Assembly: GCA_002633275.1 (NCBI GenBank)
Contig: NWBO01000141.1
Location: forward strand, 21,635-85,634
Reading direction: 5' to 3'
Origin: Bacteroidales bacterium Phil12
GTDB lineage: Bacteria; Bacteroidota; Bacteroidia; Bacteroidales; P3
DNA: 64,000 nucleotides
The position numbers and the translations under genes were made by a program. A model generated the notes under the pieces. It searched no databases and was not told where the DNA came from. It was given only the letters and a program-made list of their open reading frames with translations. Below, piece after piece: positions 59,627 through 64,000 of this stretch; position 1 is the first letter of the stretch, and each line of letters starts with the position of its first letter.

Positions 59627-61483
59627 TTATTTCGTAATGGAAAGTTTGTTTGTCGTAATTCCGTTATCGGTTACAACTCTTATGTAATACATTCCGTTTG
59701 CAAGATTTGAAGTGTTGATGTTTATTTGATTTTCACCGCTCTTCAAATTTTGTGTTCCCATATTCAAAACTTCTCTACCCATTAAATCCAATACGTTTAT
59801 TGTTGCAGCATCGGCATCATTAACACTTACGCTCAATGTTACCATATCTTTTGCAGGGTTAGGATAAACAACGGCTTGGAATATATTGCCGTCAGCTTCG
59901 TTCAAACCAACGATGTCTGAGATTTTGAAGTCTTTCTTTTCGCTTGCGCCCCAGTCGCCTTTGCTGTTATAAGTAAGGGTTTTGCCGTCAGCATCTACAA
60001 CAAGGTATCTGCCATTTGTTGCACCGTCGCCGCCTTCGTCTTTGATTTCAAATGTGTAGCAACCAGGAGTGTTTATTCTCCACAACTGAATGGTATCTCT
60101 TACGGTCGTACCGTTGGAGTAGTTACCGCCTTGGTCTATAACGTCTCCGTTGTCATTATATACGAACCAGGAAATTTCTGATGCTTTGTTGTCCGTTCTT
60201 AAAATCAAATGAGGAGCACCCTTACCTTCATTGATTTTAGGTTTAGAGAATGTAGCGGTCTTAGGATTGTTGTCTTCGTATGGTTGTCCGTTAAGTTCGG
60301 TTATGCCTACTTCTATTGTGGATGTTGCACCGGTAAGAGTGATTATAGGCTCATCGAAAGCAATCTTAGGAGAATTTTGGAAAGAACCGATACCTTCTGT
60401 TGTAGTCCAAGTATAAGTTTTAACGTCGTTTGTTGCTGTATTTGTATATTGGAACGTAACACTTGTCAAAGCATCGCCTGCATCGTTGTGGAAAGAAACA
60501 AAAACTTTTGATAAGTCTTTGCAGCCAAATTCTTGTTCAAAAGCAACGCTTTTTACGGAAGCACCCAAACCTGTAACATTTGTATATTCAGGTTCAACTT
60601 TTATACCTGTATAGATATTAGGAGCCTTTACTTTGGCGTTAGCCGATTGTCCTTCTGTCAAGAACACTGCCAATTCAAATTCGCCCAATGCTGCTTCTAC
60701 ATTAGTGTTGCTACCATAACTATAATCTTTGTAAGAAGCAGGAATATCGTAAGTATATTCTTTTTCAACAAATGTTCCGGCAGGAATTACGCCGCTTTCG
60801 TTTGCAGTTGCAATAGCTTCACCCCATGTTCCGGTAATCATCTCTCTTAACATATGCATATGACGATACCTTGTCATATTACCACTGCTTGAAATAATAT
60901 ATTCCGAATTATAGTTGCCATAGTTAGCTTGGTCTCCTTCTACATTGTTTTGCAGAAGAACAACATTCAAACGGTTTTCATCTGCCGTAACATCGGAAGT
61001 GTAATAAACTTCAACTTTGACAGTCATTTTTCTTGTTGTTGCGTCTATTGAAGCCTTGGCAGCAACATTGACAGGAGAATTTTGATTTAAGATTTGATTG
61101 GCAGAACCTGTCCAGCCTGTACTCGAAGGCCCTACATTTTCAATAAGAGCGGTTGCACTCGACCCCATTCTGTTTAATGTTCCGGCAGGATAGCCGCCGA
61201 TATTACGTTGTGAAGCAAGAGCATCGCCATATTGAGTTGTGAAATTAGGCTTATATCCGCTTGCATAACCTCCTTGATGGATGTTTATCGCAACGACTCT
61301 GCCTTCATGCTGGTTTGCGTAAGATTGAACGTTTTGATGTCCGAGAGGACAATAACCGCAGCCGATTCCGGTGTATTCCTCAATAACCACATTACGCTTT
61401 TGTACTTCTGTACTTACGATTGTTTGGGCAAATGTTCCATATCCAAGAACCAAACTTGCCACGGCAAATAATACTTTTTTCAT
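59627..61483 (-). CDS. Secreted Omp28-related protein with T9SS tail
   Basis: A 618-residue secreted protein: signal peptide (ending LGYGTFAQ), Omp28/thioredoxin-like domain with EEYTGIGCGYCPLGHQNVQ (CxxC near residues 42-45) and VVAINIHQGGYASG, beta-rich Ig-like middle, a domain with calcium-binding-like turns (NDNGDVIDQGGNYSNG, KDEGGDGATNG), and a T9SS tail (VYPNPAKDMVTLSV ... TTNKLSITK). It is a larger, surface-exported relative of the lipoprotein at 4.2 kb. Role unknown; adhesion, redox or nutrient binding are possible. Has its own promoter and terminator. Confidence 0.88.
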   Translation of the reverse strand: MKKVLFAVASLVLGYGTFAQTIVSTEVQKRNVVIEEYTGIGCGYCPLGHQNVQSYANQHEGRVVAINIHQGGYASGYKPNFTTQYGDALASQRNIGGYPAGTLNRMGSSATALIENVGPSSTGWTGSANQILNQNSPVNVAAKASIDATTRKMTVKVEVYYTSDVTADENRLNVVLLQNNVEGDQANYGNYNSEYIISSSGNMTRYRHMHMLREMITGTWGEAIATANESGVIPAGTFVEKEYTYDIPASYKDYSYGSNTNVEAALGEFELAVFLTEGQSANAKVKAPNIYTGIKVEPEYTNVTGLGASVKSVAFEQEFGCKDLSKVFVSFHNDAGDALTSVTFQYTNTATNDVKTYTWTTTEGIGSFQNSPKIAFDEPIITLTGATSTIEVGITELNGQPYEDNNPKTATFSKPKINEGKGAPHLILRTDNKASEISWFVYNDNGDVIDQGGNYSNGTTVRDTIQLWRINTPGCYTFEIKDEGGDGATNGRYLVVDADGKTLTYNSKGDWGASEKKDFKISDIVGLNEADGNIFQAVVYPNPAKDMVTLSVSVNDADAATINVLDLMGREVLNMGTQNLKSGENQININTSNLANGMYYIRVVTDNGITTNKLSITK

Positions 61484-61546
61484 AGTGTTTATTAATTTTA
61501 ATGTTATTATATCGTTATTTAACTATATTTTCAACGATTTCGGCGG

Positions 61547-61578
61547 CAAAGTTAAGAATTAATATCTAATCTGCCAAA
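61547..61578 (-). promoter_or_regulatory. Bacteroidota-type promoter for the large T9SS/Omp28 gene
   Basis: TTTG (61575-61578), 20 bases, TAACTTTG (61547-61554) on the minus strand. The -33 box touches the first unit of the ladder. Confidence 0.7.
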
Positions 61579-61682
61579 AAATATTGCCTGTTTTTAACAA
61601 ATTGGTGTTTAATATTGGTAAATTAGTGTTTAACATTAACAAATCAGTGTTAAATATTAAAAATTTCTTGTTTAATACTGTT
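61578..61682. repeat. 21-base ladder repeat, site 10 (overlapping the dxs 3' end)
   Basis: Five 21-base steps. Three share AAAT-(TGG/TAG/CAG)-TGTT(T/A)AA-ATT; the fourth (TTGTTTAATACTGTT) still matches and lies inside dxs, encoding its last residues. The dxs stop codon (61650-61652) falls within the third unit. Confidence 0.8.
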
Positions 61683-63551
61683 CTTGTCAATGCCGCAAAT
61701 ATGCTTCAATTCGCTTATTGTACCTTGTTCGATAAACTTATCTTCAATGCCAAGCACCTTTATATCTTTTTTGTATCCGTTGGATAAGGCGTAGTTTTCC
61801 ACGCTCCAACCGAAACCGCCCGTCTTGACGCCGTCCTCAACCGTTATGATTTTATCATACGTATCAAAAACTCTTTTTAACATATCTTCGTCCAACGGCT
61901 TTAAGAAACCAAAGTAATACAAACCCACATCGATGCCTTGTTCTTTCAATTCTTCGACGGCTTGTTCGGCATCGCCTCCGACAGTTCCGATAAACAGCAC
62001 GGCAATTTTGTCGCCTTTGTTTAATTCTTGTGCCTTGCCGATTTCGATATTCGTAAAATCCTGCTTCCAATCGGCAACAAACCCTTCGCCTCTCGGATAA
62101 CGAATTGCAAAAGGCTTATCGACAGAAAGCGAACTGTACATCATATTACGCATCTCCACCTCGTCTTTCGGGGCTGCGACAATCATATTCGGTATCATAT
62201 TCAAGTAAGCCAAGTCAAACACACCGTGATGCGTCGCACCGTCATCTCCGACCAAGCCCGCTCTATCGATACAAAACGTTACAGGAAGATTTTGCAAAGC
62301 CACATCGTGAATGATTTGGTCAAAAGAACGCTGCAAAAACGACGAATAAATACAACAAAACGGCTTGATATTTCGTGTTGCGAAGCCTGCCGCCAACGTA
62401 ACGGCGTGTTCTTCCGCAATACCGACGTCAAACGTGCGTTTCGGAAAGCGTTCATTCATCTCATTCAAGCAAGACCCCGTAAGCATCGCCGGAGTAATCG
62501 CCACGATATTCTCATATTTCTCCGCCAATTCCACCATACTCTTGCCGAAAACTTCCGAAAATTTTAACGGCTCATCGGCAGTTCGCGGCTTCGCTTCTCT
62601 TTTTCCCGTCTTGGCATCAAAAAGTCCCGGAGCGTGATACACTGTCGGGTTGTTTTCCGCCGCCGTCAAACCCTTACCTTTCGTGGTAATGATATGTAGT
62701 AACTTAGGTCCGGGTATTTTTTTCAGTTTGTCGATTGTCTTTATCAGAGTATGCAAGTCGTGTCCGTCTATCGGGCCGAAGTAGCGAATATTTAACGCTT
62801 CAAAGAAGTTACTCTTGCCAGCGAACAAGTGCTTGAAGAAAATGAGTATCGAACGTAAAAACGTGCGGTTCTTATTATATTCGTCCTTGTTGCCGCCAAG
62901 TGCGTTCCATATCTTGTTTTTGAATTTATTGTACTTATATGACGATGTTATCGAAGTGAAATATTGGCTCATCGCACCGCTGCGTTTATCGATGCTTATG
63001 CCGTTATCGTTCAATATCACCAAAAGGTTTGCGTTTGTGCTGCCTGCATGATTTAACGCCTCGAAAGCCATACCTCCCGTCATCGAACCGTCGCCAATCA
63101 CCGCGATATGATAATGATTGTCGTTGTTATTTATCTTATCCGCCAACGCCATTGCAAGGGTTGCCGATATGGAAGTTGTGGCGTGTCCTGCCCCGAACGT
63201 ATCGTATATACTCTCGCTTCTCTTCGGGAAACCGCTCAAACCGTTAAGTTTTCTAATATTTTTGAACGCTTCTCTTCTTCCCGTAAGCACTTTGTGGGCG
63301 TATGCCTGATGTCCTACGTCAAAAACCAATGTATCATTGGGAACATCGAACAAATAATGCAGAGCAACAATCAATTCCACCGTACCTAACGACGACGCCA
63401 AGTGGCCGGGATTTTCGCTAAGCACATCTATTATATATTGTCTGAGTTCTTTGCAAAGCTGTGTCAGTTGTTCGCCGTTAAGCGTCTTGACATCTTTTGG
63501 CGAATTGACGTTATTTAATATATTGTATTGAAAATTGTCATCCATAATCAA
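61650..63551 (-). CDS. dxs: 1-deoxy-D-xylulose-5-phosphate synthase
   Basis: First enzyme of the MEP route to isoprenoids: joins pyruvate and glyceraldehyde 3-phosphate using thiamine diphosphate. Motifs: HQAYAHKVLTGR, the TPP site GDGSMTGGMAFEALNHAG, YFGPIDGHDL, DVGIAEEHAVTLAAG (catalytic Glu), and YSSFLQRSFDQIIHDV. Length 633 is typical. The last ten or so residues (NSIKQEIFNI) come from a ladder unit. A TAATTTTG promoter box lies at 63595-63602. Supplies precursors to the polyprenyl synthase at 7.5 kb. Confidence 0.96.
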   Translation of the reverse strand: MIMDDNFQYNILNNVNSPKDVKTLNGEQLTQLCKELRQYIIDVLSENPGHLASSLGTVELIVALHYLFDVPNDTLVFDVGHQAYAHKVLTGRREAFKNIRKLNGLSGFPKRSESIYDTFGAGHATTSISATLAMALADKINNNDNHYHIAVIGDGSMTGGMAFEALNHAGSTNANLLVILNDNGISIDKRSGAMSQYFTSITSSYKYNKFKNKIWNALGGNKDEYNKNRTFLRSILIFFKHLFAGKSNFFEALNIRYFGPIDGHDLHTLIKTIDKLKKIPGPKLLHIITTKGKGLTAAENNPTVYHAPGLFDAKTGKREAKPRTADEPLKFSEVFGKSMVELAEKYENIVAITPAMLTGSCLNEMNERFPKRTFDVGIAEEHAVTLAAGFATRNIKPFCCIYSSFLQRSFDQIIHDVALQNLPVTFCIDRAGLVGDDGATHHGVFDLAYLNMIPNMIVAAPKDEVEMRNMMYSSLSVDKPFAIRYPRGEGFVADWKQDFTNIEIGKAQELNKGDKIAVLFIGTVGGDAEQAVEELKEQGIDVGLYYFGFLKPLDEDMLKRVFDTYDKIITVEDGVKTGGFGWSVENYALSNGYKKDIKVLGIEDKFIEQGTISELKHICGIDKNSIKQEIFNI

Positions 63552-63594
63552 AAACTTTTACGCATTGACGTTATTTATCTTGTTTAAGACGTTG

Positions 63595-63602
63595 CAAAAT
63601 TA
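63595..63602 (-). promoter_or_regulatory. -7 promoter element for dxs
   Basis: TAATTTTG on the minus strand, about 44 bases before the start codon at 63551. Confidence 0.55.
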
Positions 63603-63643
63603 CAAAAATACAGCCGAATTTCGCCTCCCCGTCTTGTTTTTTA

Positions 63644-64000
63644 CACATTTTTATCGTTTTGCGCTTTTATTTCTCCTCCAATTTTCATTCAATGCCTTGA
63701 AATTTTAATTTTATGCTCTTAACTTTTAATTCAACAACGCCCATTCCTTATTTATTCCTTTGAAATACGTGTTTTGCAGTTTGCAGTTTGAGTTTTGCGG
63801 CTTGAAGTTTTTAATTAAAAACAGCCCAACTCTCGTTCAACTCAGCCCAATACTTTTCCAAGTCAGCCTAACAAATTTCCAAGTCAGCCCAACAAGTGCA
63901 TCAAAGTTGCGCAACTTTGCCCTTGATAGTTGCGCAACTTTCATCGTCAAAGTTGCGCAACTTTGATGGACGTTTCAGGCTGACTTGGAAAAGTATTGGG
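63644..64000. repeat. Large 21-base ladder, inverted relative of the 45 kb array, running off the window
   Basis: Read on the minus strand, 17 rows of 21 bases repeat the words of the 45 kb array in the same order (CCAAGTCAGCCTGAAACG, GGGCTGACTTGG, GGGCTGAGTTGAACGAGAG, TGGGCGTTGTTGAATT). The palindromic core AAAGTTGCGCAACTTT is multiplied: two full copies and one diverged copy instead of one. The array is cut by the window end. Confidence 0.88.

Noticed and set aside
62028..62567. Plus-strand ORF of 179 codons
   Set aside because: Antisense to dxs, whose conserved motifs span the region.
1..64000. Insertion sequences
   Set aside because: No transposase-like ORF or terminal inverted repeats with target duplications were seen; the inverted repeats present are ladder units.

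Overview
The window is a stretch of chromosome from an AT-rich member of the Bacteroidota, most likely an anaerobic member of the order Bacteroidales. Evidence: proteins with C-terminal type IX secretion (T9SS) sorting tails (genes ending at 3426, 16770 and 59627), a PorT-like protein, an Omp28/DUF6029/TlpA cluster, a TamL-type lipoprotein, lipid A/Kdo synthesis (waaA), promoters of the Bacteroidota type (TTTG, about 19 bases, TAnnTTTG), and an oxygen-reducing flavodiiron protein with acetate kinase, which fits an anaerobe that meets oxygen. The genus cannot be told from the sequence alone.

Layout. 0-8.5 kb: flavodiiron protein, a glycosyltransferase, a GIY-YIG nuclease, and a minus-strand envelope cluster (T9SS protein, Omp28 lipoprotein, DUF6029, TlpA thioredoxin, polyprenyl synthase). 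8.6-18.2 kb, all minus: adenine deaminase, universal stress protein, glutaminase, TamL-like barrel, Kdo transferase, small outer-membrane protein, M14 carboxypeptidase with T9SS tail. 18.4-28.2 kb, all plus: PorT-like, FAD enzyme, MltD, SGNH hydrolase, membrane protein, pyrH, C69 dipeptidase. 28.7-34 kb, minus: class A beta-lactamase, surface-repeat protein, GNAT, SpoIID, queA. 34.4-38 kb, plus: ackA, acyltransferase, aspS. 38-41.3 kb is a small accessory island: promoter plus leader ORF, a UDG-like protein, a DUF6150 gene broken by a stop codon, an SF0329-like protein, GlcG and HxlR. 41.4-44.8 kb: tRNA-His, era, an HI0933-type flavoprotein, and prfB with its programmed frameshift. 45.5-50.2 kb, minus: comEC, lipA, rnc, fabF, acpP. 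50.5-58 kb, plus: an unusual PurN-GuaD fusion, mtnN, luxS, MerR, ddl, ABC exporter, and an LTA-synthase-like protein whose catalytic residues appear lost. 58.8-63.6 kb, minus: folE, a large T9SS/Omp28 protein, dxs.

The most unusual content is in the gaps. Most larger intergenic gaps, including nearly every 3' gene end with more than about 80 free bases, carry a 'ladder' of units repeating every 21 bases (two DNA helical turns, seven codons). Sequence differs from site to site, but the 21-base step, an A- or T-tract once per unit, and neighbouring units that are reverse complements of each other recur. There are about ten short copies and four large arrays: 28.28-28.62 kb (16 gapless units forming a giant dyad), 45.02-45.54 kb (about 25 gapless units), its inverted relative at 63.64-64.00 kb, and a composite duplicated array at 58.38-58.74 kb that starts just after a promoter. 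Units reach into the 3' ends of dxs and comEC and possibly into waaA. I know of no named family that fits; the closest analogy is REP/BIME elements. This is my main candidate for something undescribed.

Functionally the window is otherwise core metabolism and envelope biogenesis: cell wall (ddl, mltD, SpoIID, polyprenyl synthase), lipids (acpP, fabF, plsC-like, waaA), purines (ade, PurN-GuaD), the activated methyl cycle (mtnN, luxS), translation (prfB, aspS, pyrH as nucleotide supply, queA, tRNA-His, era, rnc), and secreted or outer-membrane proteins. No insertion sequences, prophage or CRISPR arrays are visible.
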